This document shows positions 1 through 6,270 of a DNA stretch of 8,540 nt, one piece after another. Source of the DNA: Quadrisphaera sp. (GTDB lineage Bacteria > Actinomycetota > Actinomycetes > Actinomycetales > Quadrisphaeraceae); contig JARIBR010000251.1 in the NCBI GenBank assembly GCA_029258695.1, forward strand, positions 1 to 8,540, in the 5' to 3' direction. The notes under the pieces were generated by a model. It searched no databases. It was not told the origin of the DNA and saw only the letters and a list, made by a program, of their open reading frames with translations. Each line of letters opens with the position of its first letter. Within the stretch, counting starts at the first letter, position 1. The translations under genes and the position numbers were made by a program.

Positions 1-501
1 GAGGCGCAGCCCGGTGAGCCCCACGAGCGCGAGCACCGGGCGGGTGAGCACGGAGTAGCCGTTCCAGTAGCGGAAGTAGGTGGCCGGCGGGTCCACCTGC
101 TCGCCGGCGGCGAGCGCGGTGATCTGCGCAGCGCCGAGCTCGCAGGACTCCAGGCGTGGGCCGCCGGCGGCCCGCGCCACGACGTCGCGGGGGTCCTCGG
201 GGGAGGAGACGCCGTACCCGACGATGACGCACTCGGTGAAGCGGTCCGCCGAGCCGCCGACGCCGTCGGGCACGTACGCCGGTCCGTAGGTGCCCTCCCC
301 GACCGCGGTGGCCAGCGCGGCGATGATCGGGGCGTTGGGCACCGCCTGCGCCGCGACCAGCCCCGCGAAGAACACCACCTGCAGCCCCAGCAGGCCCGCG
401 AGGGTCAGCGCGAGGAACCGCGCCGCGCCCGCGGCGCGACGACGCCGCGGGGCGCTCCTCGGCGGAGCCGGTGGCGCAGCGACGGGGTCGGCAACAGACA
501 C
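1..501 (-). CDS. Membrane protein of unknown function, 5' part only (runs off the left edge)
   Basis: An open frame of 167 codons runs from a GTG at 499-501 to the window edge with no stop, so the C-terminus is missing. The N-terminus is a short Pro/Ala/Arg-rich cytoplasmic tail (about residues 1-27) ending in a run of arginines. A clear transmembrane helix follows at about 28-52. Next is a probably extracytoplasmic stretch with two cysteines (C91 and C120, a possible disulfide) and an aromatic YFRYWNGY motif at 142-149. A second hydrophobic segment begins near 155. I do not recognise the family. The layout of tail, helix, outside loop and further helices fits a multi-pass inner-membrane protein. 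It is divergent from the LCP gene, so a cell-envelope role is possible but is only inferred from position. No Shine-Dalgarno sequence precedes the GTG; see the promoter entry. That the region codes is supported by strong GC3 bias and the absence of stops. Confidence 0.75.
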   Translation of the reverse strand, partial: MSVADPVAAPPAPPRSAPRRRRAAGAARFLALTLAGLLGLQVVFFAGLVAAQAVPNAPIIAALATAVGEGTYGPAYVPDGVGGSADRFTECVIVGYGVSSPEDPRDVVARAAGGPRLESCELGAAQITALAAGEQVDPPATYFRYWNGYSVLTRPVLALVGLTGLRL

Positions 502-513
502 GGAGGGACGGTA
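499..513 (-). promoter_or_regulatory. Probable leaderless promoter/start of the membrane-protein gene
   Basis: On the minus strand TACCGT (508-513) matches the actinobacterial -10 pattern TANNNT. It is followed by exactly six bases and then the GTG start at 501. There is no ribosome-binding site in between, so transcription and translation would begin at the same base. No convincing -35 is visible. The divergent LCP gene has the same arrangement. Confidence 0.45.
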
Positions 514-610
514 GCGCTGCGTGATTGCCTCGGGGCGGCTTCTCGAGCGGCGGCGGTGACGTCTCGTCCACCGCAGCGGCGGCGTACCACCGGCCCGCGC
601 GATCACGCTC

Positions 611-625
611 TACCGTGTGCCGGTG
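611..625 (+). promoter_or_regulatory. Probable leaderless promoter/start of the LCP gene
   Basis: TACCGT at 611-616 fits a -10 hexamer and is followed by six bases and GTG at 623. An in-frame GTG also lies at 617, directly against the hexamer. A transcript started from this -10 would begin at about 623 and would not contain the 617 codon. This is why 623 is preferred as the start. No Shine-Dalgarno sequence and no clear -35 are seen. Confidence 0.45.
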
Positions 626-1879
626 ACCGACGACCCGCGCTGGGGACCCGCGACGACGTACCGCGCGTCGCCGCGCCTGCGGCGCGGTGACGCCACCCCC
701 CCGGCGCCCGGGTCGGGCCGGCACAGCGCAGCACCGGGGCGCGCCGCTCCACCGGGGCACCGCTCGCAGGCCGTCGGGGGCCGTGAGCAGCGCGACCAGC
801 ACGACCCGAGGGACCCGTACGAGCCGAGGAACCCCTCCGGGCCGCACCGCTCCCGAGAGCACCGCCAGGCCCCGCCCCGCCCCGCCCGTCGTCGTCGCCG
901 ACCCCGCTGGCGCGCTGCCCTCGCCCTGCTCGTCCTGCTCGCCGTCGCCTATCCGCTGGCGCTCGGGATGGTCGGCTACGTCTCGCTGGATCGCGTGGGG
1001 CCGATGCCGGCCAGCAGCGCGGCCAACACCCCCGGCCACACGGTGCTGCTCGTCGGCTCCGACTCGCGCGACGGCCTGTCGGCCGACCAGGAGGTCGAGC
1101 TGTCCACGGGTCCGGCCGAGGAGTTCCAGGGCGGGCGCACCGACACCATCATGCTGCTGCACACCCCGCCGTTCGGGGGGCGCAGCGTCCTGCTCTCCCT
1201 GCCGCGGGACAGCTACGTGGCCATCCCCGGGCAGGGCTCCCAGAAGATCAACGCGGCCTACGCCCTCGGCGGCCCGGAGCTGCTGACCCGCACCGTGGAG
1301 GAGGCGACGAACATCCACGTCGACGGCTACGCCGAGACGGGGCTGGCGGGTTTCGCCGGGATGGTCGACGCGGTCGGCGGCGTGGAGATGTGCCCGGGCA
1401 GCGCCATCGTCGACCCCAAGGCCGGGCTCGACATCCCCGCCGGCTGCCAGGTGATGGACGGGGCTACGGCGCTCGGCTACGCCCGCAGCCGCGACTCCGC
1501 CGTGGGCGGGGACCTCGGCCGTGCGCAGCGCCAGCGCGAGCTCATCGCCGCGATCGCCGGGGAGGCCACGAGCCCGAGCACGCTGCTCAACCCGGTCACC
1601 GGCTTCCGCGTCGCGCACGCGGGCGGCGGCGCGCTCGCCGTCGACGACGGCACCGGGCCGATCGCCCTCGCCCGCTTCGCGAGCGCCTTCCGCTCGGTGG
1701 CCTCGGGCTCCGCGACCAGCCTGACGGTGCCCGTCGCGAGCGCGGACCGCAGCACCGCCGCCGGTGTCGTCGTCGACTGGGACGACGCCGCGGCCCAGGA
1801 GGTGTTCTCGGCGATCCGCACCAACGACGTCGACGCGATCGAGGCGGTCGCCGCCTCGCAGCCGAGCCTCGGGGGCTGA
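623..1879 (+). CDS. LytR-CpsA-Psr (LCP) family cell-wall glycopolymer ligase
   Basis: LCP proteins are membrane-anchored enzymes that move glycopolymers from lipid carriers to peptidoglycan (in mycolic-acid bacteria, arabinogalactan). From GTG 623 the protein has 418 residues. It starts with a long Pro/Arg/His-rich cytoplasmic tail (about 1-95) ending in a polyarginine stretch, then one membrane helix (about 96-119), then an extracytoplasmic LCP domain. Family motifs are in order: GSDSR (145-149), GGRTDTIML (170-178), PRDSY (194-198), KINAAYALGG (208-217), YARSR (286-290) and DLGRAQRQ (297-304). The Arg and Asp residues in these are the usual pyrophosphate- and metal-binding positions. Length is normal for the family and there is no LytR_C domain. 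Its stop is 19 bases from the convergent GntR gene. In several actinobacteria LCP genes lie in the same chromosomal region as purE/purK, so this gene probably belongs to the housekeeping side of the window. GTG 617 is an alternative start. Confidence 0.93.
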   Translation: MTDDPRWGPATTYRASPRLRRGDATPPAPGSGRHSAAPGRAAPPGHRSQAVGGREQRDQHDPRDPYEPRNPSGPHRSREHRQAPPRPARRRRRPRWRAALALLVLLAVAYPLALGMVGYVSLDRVGPMPASSAANTPGHTVLLVGSDSRDGLSADQEVELSTGPAEEFQGGRTDTIMLLHTPPFGGRSVLLSLPRDSYVAIPGQGSQKINAAYALGGPELLTRTVEEATNIHVDGYAETGLAGFAGMVDAVGGVEMCPGSAIVDPKAGLDIPAGCQVMDGATALGYARSRDSAVGGDLGRAQRQRELIAAIAGEATSPSTLLNPVTGFRVAHAGGGALAVDDGTGPIALARFASAFRSVASGSATSLTVPVASADRSTAAGVVVDWDDAAAQEVFSAIRTNDVDAIEAVAASQPSLGG

Positions 1880-1898
1880 CGGCGCCGGCGGGGGTCGA

Positions 1899-2606
1899 TC
1901 AGGTGAGGTGGGTGGGCGACGGATCGGTGGCGGGCGCGGGCAGCTCGCAGAGGTGAGCCGTGCGCCAGTAGTGCTCGGCCAGCCGGGACGTGGCCGTCTC
2001 GGCGTCGCGGGCCAGCACGCTGTCGGCCAGCCCCCGGTGCTCCGCGGCGACGTCACGCTCCGGGGCCTTAAGCACCGACCAGCGTCGGTAGCGCTCGCTC
2101 TGGTCGGCGAGCACGTCGCGGAAGCGCAGCAGCCACGGTGAGCCGCAGGCCTCGACCAGGACACGGTGGAAGTCACGGTGGGCGGTCACCCACGCCGGGT
2201 CCAACCGTCCGTCGACGACCATGCCGGTGCCTGCGAGCCGGTGGTGCGCGGCGAGCACACGGGACTCCCAGGCGAGGTTCCCGCGGTCCAGGGACCGGCG
2301 CAGCGCCTGCGACTCGATGAGGACCCGCTGCTCGGTGACGTCGTAGAGCTCGTCGACGCTCAGCGCGGCCGCGCGGAAGCCGCGGCGGGCCTCGAACGTG
2401 ACCAGGCCCTCGGCCACCAGACCGAAGAGCGCCTCCCTCAGCGGCGTCAGACCGACGTCGTACCGGTCGCGCAGCGCCGCCAGCCGCAGCGGCTGGCTCG
2501 CGAGCAGCTCCCCCGACATGAGGTCATCGCGGAGCCGGTCGAGCACGTCAGCCGGCCGAGCGGCCCCGGAGTGCTCGCCGACGCCGCCGGGGTCGGCCAC
2601 GGCCAT
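1899..2606 (-). CDS. GntR-family transcriptional regulator, FCD (FadR-type) subfamily
   Basis: This is a 235-residue DNA-binding regulator. The N-terminal winged helix-turn-helix covers about residues 20-80 and includes the recognition-helix signature LTPLREALFGLVAEGLV. An all-helical FCD ligand-binding domain covers about 85-218. H147 (in HRDFH), H190 (EHRGL) and H212 (EHYWR) sit where FCD proteins carry metal-binding histidines, so a carboxylate effector bound through a metal is likely. ATG 2606 is preferred because GAGG at 2612-2615 lies five bases upstream. GTG 2612 is in frame six bases earlier but overlaps that site. The gene is divergent from the TfdB-like hydroxylase with 157 bases between the starts, the usual geometry for a local regulator, so it probably controls that gene and itself. 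Whether it represses or activates cannot be told. The C-terminal tail (about 221-235) is Pro/Thr-rich. Confidence 0.9.
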   Translation of the reverse strand: MAVADPGGVGEHSGAARPADVLDRLRDDLMSGELLASQPLRLAALRDRYDVGLTPLREALFGLVAEGLVTFEARRGFRAAALSVDELYDVTEQRVLIESQALRRSLDRGNLAWESRVLAAHHRLAGTGMVVDGRLDPAWVTAHRDFHRVLVEACGSPWLLRFRDVLADQSERYRRWSVLKAPERDVAAEHRGLADSVLARDAETATSRLAEHYWRTAHLCELPAPATDPSPTHLT

Positions 2607-2667
2607 GGTCACCTCGCTCGTGTCGTCGTCCCGTGAGTCTACGACGCAGCAGATCGTCGAACATCAC

Positions 2668-2696
2668 TTGACTCATCGAAGATGATGGAAGACAGT
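2668..2696 (+). promoter_or_regulatory. Candidate promoter of the hydroxylase gene with an internal small dyad
   Basis: TTGACT at 2668-2673 is a good -35. With a 17-base spacer it reaches GACAGT at 2691-2696, a poor -10 (A at position 2 and T at position 6 only). A perfect inverted repeat with 5-base arms, TCATC-GAA-GATGA, lies at 2673-2685 between the two hexamers, where a GntR protein could block or reposition polymerase. The surrounding 2640-2700 stretch is less GC-rich than its neighbours, as expected for a regulatory region. Promoter and operator are both inferences. Confidence 0.4.
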
Positions 2697-2748
2697 GGCG
2701 TGCACGAGCGCAAGAGGCCCCGCGCTTGCTCAGCGCATCCCGCCCAAC

Positions 2749-2755
2749 GGAGGAG
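2749..2755 (+). promoter_or_regulatory. Ribosome-binding site that fixes the hydroxylase start
   Basis: GGAGGAG at 2749-2755 lies eight bases before GTG 2764. It rules against the longer frame starting at 2695, whose extra residues would be encoded by the promoter region and this site. GTG 2755 is in frame but lies inside the site. Confidence 0.75.
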
Positions 2756-2763
2756 TGGAGCTC

Positions 2764-4524
2764 GTGCGCACCATCGACACCGACGTCCTGGTCGTCGGCG
2801 CTGGACCGGCGGGGCTGACGGCCAGCGCCCTGCTGGCCCGGGCCGGTATCGCCGCGATCACCATCACCAAGTACGCCTCGACAGCCAGCTCGCCACGGGC
2901 GCACATCACCAACCAGCGCACCATGGAGGTCTTCCGCGATCTCGGCATCGAGGACGCGGTCCGCGCGATCGCCACCCCGCGCGACCTCATGGGGAACAAC
3001 GTCTGGGCGACGAGCTTCGCCGGCCGTGAGATCGCCCGGCTCATGACCTGGGGCAGCGGCCCGGCCCGCCGCGGCGACTACGACGCCGCGAGCCCGAGCT
3101 CGATGTGCAACGCACCGCAGCACCTGCTCGAGCCGATCCTCCTGGACGGCGCCCGTTCGCACGGCGCCGACGTGAGGTTCTCCACCGAGCTCATCACCCT
3201 GAGCCAGACCGATGGCGCGGTGCGCGCCGTCGTCCAGGACCGCGTGACCGGGGAGCAGCACGAGGTCCGCGCCCGCTACGCCATCGGGGCCGACGGCGGG
3301 CGCAGCACGGTGGCCGACCAGGTGGGCATCGCGATGGAGGGCGAGAGCGGCCTGGGAGCCGCGGTCAACGTCTGGCTCGACGCCGACCTGACCCGCTACA
3401 CCGCGCACCGACCGGGATCCCTGTACTGGATGAGCCAGCCCGGCAACAACTTCTGGGTGGGCAGCGGCACGTGGATCTGCGTGCGCCCGTGGACGGAGTG
3501 GGTGCTGCTGTTCATGTACGACCCCGCGCGGGGCGAGCCCGACCTCTCACCCGAGGCCCTTCTCGAGCGCGCGCAGCAGACCATCGGCGACCCCGACGTC
3601 GAGGTCACCATCAAGTCGGTGGGGCAGTGGCAGATCAACCACGTGCTCGCCTCGACGTACCGCCGGGGCCGGGTCTTCCTCGCCGGTGACGCCGCACACC
3701 GCCACCCCCCCGCCAACGGCCTGGGCACCAACACCTCGATCCAGGACTCCTACAACCTGGCGTGGAAGCTGGCCGCGGTGCTCTCCGGCACGGCGGGCGA
3801 GGCGCTGCTGGACAGCTACGACGCCGAGCGCCGCCCGGTCGGCCGCCAGGTGGTGGACCGCGCGCTCAAGAGCGTGGGCGACATGCGGCCGGTCGCCGAC
3901 GCCCTCGGCTTCCGACCCGACCAGAGCATGGAGGCAGGCTGGGCGAGCCTGGACGAGCTGTCGGAGAACAGCGCAGCAGGGGCACGACGTCGGACCGAGC
4001 TGGCGGGAGCGGTCGAGCTGCAGAACTACCAGTTCAACGCCCACGGCGTCGAGATGGGCCAGCAGTACAGCTCGGGTGCCGTGGTGCCCGACGGGGAACC
4101 GGCGCCGGAACCGGAGCGGGACCCGGAGCTGTACTACACCCCCAGCACCCGCCCGGGCGGGCGGCTGCCGCACGCCTGGCTGCAGCACGGCTCGGCCGTG
4201 GTCTCCACCCTCGACGCCTGCAGCCCGGACAGGCTGACGCTGCTCGTCGGGCTCGCCGGGGAACCGTGGTCGCGCGCCGCCGAGAGGATCGCCGCCGAGC
4301 TCGACGTGCCCCTGACGGTACGCCGGGTGGGCTACCAGCAGACGTTCAGCGACGTCTACGGCGATTGGCGGCGTCAGAGCGGTATCCGTGAGGAGGGGTG
4401 CCTGCTCGTGCGCCCCGACCGGCACGTCGCCTGGCGCAGCGCCGAGCTCCCGGACGACCCTCTCGAGGCGCTGCGGGAGGTCGTCGTGCAGGTCCTCTCC
4501 CTGGGCGTGGCCCCAGCGCGATGA
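2764..4524 (+). CDS. TfdB/PheA-like FAD-dependent phenol hydroxylase (class A flavoprotein monooxygenase)
   Basis: The enzyme probably uses NAD(P)H and O2 to add an ortho hydroxyl to a phenolic compound. The protein has 586 residues, close to 2,4-dichlorophenol 6-monooxygenase (TfdB, about 598). Features in order: Rossmann GAGPAG at 12-17 for FAD; a TfdB-like stretch PRAHITNQRTMEVFRDLGIE near 45-64; the DG motif GADGGRST at 175-182; the GD motif with FLAGDAAHRHPPANGLGTN from 305; and a C-terminal thioredoxin-like domain (about 460-580) typical of phenol hydroxylases. The stretches around HITNQRTME, SPSSMCNAPQ and NGLGTNTSIQDSYNLAWK resemble TfdB as I remember it, more than MhpA or 3-hydroxybenzoate hydroxylases. 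The true substrate (halophenol, alkylphenol or hydroquinone) cannot be told. The gene stands alone on its strand, divergent from a GntR regulator and convergent (34 bases) with the dioxygenase operon, whose product probably cleaves the catechol formed. Confidence 0.9.
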   Translation: MRTIDTDVLVVGAGPAGLTASALLARAGIAAITITKYASTASSPRAHITNQRTMEVFRDLGIEDAVRAIATPRDLMGNNVWATSFAGREIARLMTWGSGPARRGDYDAASPSSMCNAPQHLLEPILLDGARSHGADVRFSTELITLSQTDGAVRAVVQDRVTGEQHEVRARYAIGADGGRSTVADQVGIAMEGESGLGAAVNVWLDADLTRYTAHRPGSLYWMSQPGNNFWVGSGTWICVRPWTEWVLLFMYDPARGEPDLSPEALLERAQQTIGDPDVEVTIKSVGQWQINHVLASTYRRGRVFLAGDAAHRHPPANGLGTNTSIQDSYNLAWKLAAVLSGTAGEALLDSYDAERRPVGRQVVDRALKSVGDMRPVADALGFRPDQSMEAGWASLDELSENSAAGARRRTELAGAVELQNYQFNAHGVEMGQQYSSGAVVPDGEPAPEPERDPELYYTPSTRPGGRLPHAWLQHGSAVVSTLDACSPDRLTLLVGLAGEPWSRAAERIAAELDVPLTVRRVGYQQTFSDVYGDWRRQSGIREEGCLLVRPDRHVAWRSAELPDDPLEALREVVVQVLSLGVAPAR

Positions 4525-4558
4525 GTCGCTCGCACGACCCGGGGGGGCTCACGCCGGC

Positions 4559-5257
4559 TCAGTCACCGTCCGGCGTGGACGTCGGCGCTGCGTCGACGCT
4601 CTGGCGCACCAGACGCCCCGAGGCGCTCAACCCGCTGGCCTCGGTGAAGATGACCTCGACGGTGCGGCGCATGTGGGCCACCTGACGCTCGGCGCACTCA
4701 CGCTCCCGCCGAGCCGTCGCGGCGGCGAGGATCGAGCGGTGCTCCTCCTGGGACAGCTCGAGGCGGCGCCGAGAAGCTGCCCCGGGCGCCCTGGCGTCCT
4801 CGTGCAGGTAGATGCGCCGGTACCGCTCGGAGTGGTCGAACAAGGTGGCCAGGCTCGCGGACAGCCGCGCCCCGCTGCCGGCGGTCAGGCCCAAGTGGAA
4901 GGCGCGGTGGTGGGCGCGGAAGTCCACCATGGCGACCGCCTCGATCGCCTCGTCCATGGCCTCGACGTGCCCGGCCAGCGCACGGAGCGCGCTGTCGACC
5001 AGGGTGGGGACGGTGGCGGTGATCGCCAGCGGTTCGAGAGCCAGACGCATCGCGTACACCTGGTCCAGATCCGCCAGGTCCAGCCCGACCACGCGCACCT
5101 GATGGTTGAAGTCGCCGACCACCAGGCCTTCGGTCATCAGGCGACCGATGGCCTCGCGCAGCGGGGTGCGGCTGATGCCCAGGTCTGCAGCCAGGCGCAC
5201 CTGGGAGACCGCCGCCCCCGGCGCCAGGGTCCCGTCGAGGATCGCCCCGCGCAGCAC
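4559..5257 (-). CDS. GntR-family regulator, FCD subfamily, with no canonical start where one is needed
   Basis: A second FCD-type GntR protein, not a close copy of the one at 1899-2606. From GTG 5257 it has 232 residues. The winged helix carries GISRTPLREAIGRLMTEGLV at about 28-47. In the FCD domain H121 (AFH), H173 (EEHRS) and H195 (AHMRR) are the likely metal-binding histidines. GTG 5257 falls inside helix 1: the codons just upstream read GEDSVAFAHR and complete the family pattern of that helix. Coding therefore very probably begins further up. Yet no ATG, GTG or TTG occurs on this strand between there and the TGA of the upstream gene. CTG 5338 is the only NTG in frame. GTG 5257 also lacks a ribosome-binding site. 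It is the last gene of the dioxygenase-FAH operon and most likely regulates it, with the dyad at 7003-7032 as candidate operator. The C-terminal tail after about 207 is low complexity. Confidence 0.87.
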   Translation of the reverse strand: MLRGAILDGTLAPGAAVSQVRLAADLGISRTPLREAIGRLMTEGLVVGDFNHQVRVVGLDLADLDQVYAMRLALEPLAITATVPTLVDSALRALAGHVEAMDEAIEAVAMVDFRAHHRAFHLGLTAGSGARLSASLATLFDHSERYRRIYLHEDARAPGAASRRRLELSQEEHRSILAAATARRERECAERQVAHMRRTVEVIFTEASGLSASGRLVRQSVDAAPTSTPDGD

Positions 5258-5341
5258 GCGGTGGGCGAAGGCGACGCTGTCCTCGCCCGGAGCTGGGGTC
5301 GGCGTGATGGGTGTCGGTGAGCTGGCGATGGGGCTCAGCGC

Positions 5342-6220
5342 TCAGGCCAGGATCTGGGTGATCTCACCCAGACCCTCGATCCGGGTGGTCAGCACCTGAC
5401 CGGGGACCAGGAACTCCTGCGGGTGGCGACCGAGCCCGACCCCGGCGGGGGTGCCCGTCCAGATGACGTCGCCGGGGCGCAGCTCGACGATGGTCGACAG
5501 CCGGGCGATCAGCTGCGGCACGGAGAACACCATCGACGACGTCCGTCCGTCCTGCAGCACGCGGCTCTCCCCTCCCTCGCCGTCGGTGATGCTGCACGAG
5601 ATCGCCAGGTCGTCCACGTCGTGGCCGGCGCGGACCTCGTCGACGGTGGTGGCCCACGGACCCATCGGGGCGTACCCGGCGAAGGACTTGCCCATGGAGA
5701 ACTGCGCCGGGCGCCCGCGCTGCTGCACGCTGCGGTCGGAGAGGTCCTGGCCGACCATCAGGGCGGCCACGTGGTCCCACCCGTCGCTCGCGGCGATGTC
5801 ACGCCCGCCGCCGCCGATCACGAGCACCATCTCCGCCTCCCAGTCCACCCGGTCACCCGTCAGCGTCACGTTGGTGTGCGCGCCGGCGATGGCGGAGGCG
5901 AACTTCGTGAAGACCACCGGGTGCTCGGGCACGTCCAAGCCTGCCTCGGCGGCGTGGTCGGCGTAGTTCAGGCCGATGGCCAGGACCTGGGGAGGCGCTG
6001 GGACCGGGGACGCGAGATCGGCCATGTCGAAGGGTGCGGCGTCACGGTGGCCGGTCACGTCGACCTCGGCCGCCCAGGTGGCGAACGCCGCGTCACCCCA
6101 CAGCCCCTGCGGGTCAGGGCCGAAGCGCCCGTCGCTGGCGCGCTCCACGTCGAGGGCGAGCAGGGGGTCGCCGCCGCTGGCGATCAGGGTGGCACGTCCG
6201 GCGAGGCTGGCGATGCGCAC
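5342..6220 (-). CDS. Fumarylacetoacetate hydrolase (FAH) family protein, probable ring-cleavage product hydrolase, hydratase or decarboxylase
   Basis: The 292-residue protein has a small N-terminal domain (about 1-72) and a FAH catalytic domain from about 75. Metal ligands are visible as E128 and E130 (VDWEAE) and D159 (GQDLSDR). Other family marks are GLNYADHAAE (83-92, with H89), FTK (104-106), GKSF (177-180) and TGTPAGVG (255-262). The superfamily includes acylpyruvases, fumarylpyruvate hydrolase, 4-oxalocrotonate decarboxylase and 2-hydroxypentadienoate hydratase, and sequence alone does not decide between them. Its place 50 bases downstream of an extradiol dioxygenase, on the same strand, says it acts on the ring-opened product. 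The start at GTG 6220 is supported by GGAGG at 6229-6233, eight bases upstream. Its TGA (5342-5344) is in the same frame as the downstream GntR gene. Confidence 0.9.
   Translation of the reverse strand: MRIASLAGRATLIASGGDPLLALDVERASDGRFGPDPQGLWGDAAFATWAAEVDVTGHRDAAPFDMADLASPVPAPPQVLAIGLNYADHAAEAGLDVPEHPVVFTKFASAIAGAHTNVTLTGDRVDWEAEMVLVIGGGGRDIAASDGWDHVAALMVGQDLSDRSVQQRGRPAQFSMGKSFAGYAPMGPWATTVDEVRAGHDVDDLAISCSITDGEGGESRVLQDGRTSSMVFSVPQLIARLSTIVELRPGDVIWTGTPAGVGLGRHPQEFLVPGQVLTTRIEGLGEITQILA
5353..5372. repeat. Perfect inverted repeat, 9-base arms, 2-base spacer, at the 3' end of the FAH gene
   Basis: TCTGGGTGA, TC, TCACCCAGA forms an exact dyad inside the last codons of the FAH gene, 8 bases before its stop and just upstream of the poorly defined start of the GntR gene. 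In minus-strand RNA it could fold into a stable hairpin. It is not followed by a T-run, so an intrinsic terminator is unlikely. It could be an operator or an RNA element tuning GntR expression, or coding chance. Confidence 0.5.
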
Positions 6221-6270
6221 GAGAGGGTCCTCCGAAGGGTGGGATCAGCGAGACGGTCGAGGTGAGGCTG

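Noticed and set aside
1880..1898. Terminator between the convergent LCP and GntR genes
   Set aside because: Only 19 bases, with short GC palindromes of the kind expected by chance at this base composition.
687..1956. Alternative plus-strand frames (687-1286 and 1390-1956) over the LCP gene
   Set aside because: Arg/Pro/Ala-rich out-of-frame translations; the LCP motifs are all in one other frame.
2695..2763. Longer N-terminus for the hydroxylase, starting at 2695
   Set aside because: The extra residues would be encoded by the promoter and by the GGAGGAG ribosome-binding site; the flavoprotein fold begins right after GTG 2764.
2548..3408. Long minus-strand reading frame opposite the hydroxylase and its regulator start
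   Set aside because: It is a high-GC shadow frame: low-complexity composition, no domain pattern, and it lies across a well-supported flavoprotein gene and a divergent promoter region.
3547..4425. Long minus-strand frame inside the hydroxylase gene
   Set aside because: Antisense shadow of a strongly conserved coding region; the translation shows no recognisable motif.
4525..4558. Terminator between the convergent hydroxylase and GntR genes
   Set aside because: Only a 4-base stem can be drawn and there is no T-run; nothing convincing.
4388..5320. Plus-strand frame opposite the second GntR gene
   Set aside because: Composition typical of antisense frames in GC-rich DNA; it overlaps the hydroxylase end and a clear GntR protein on the other strand.
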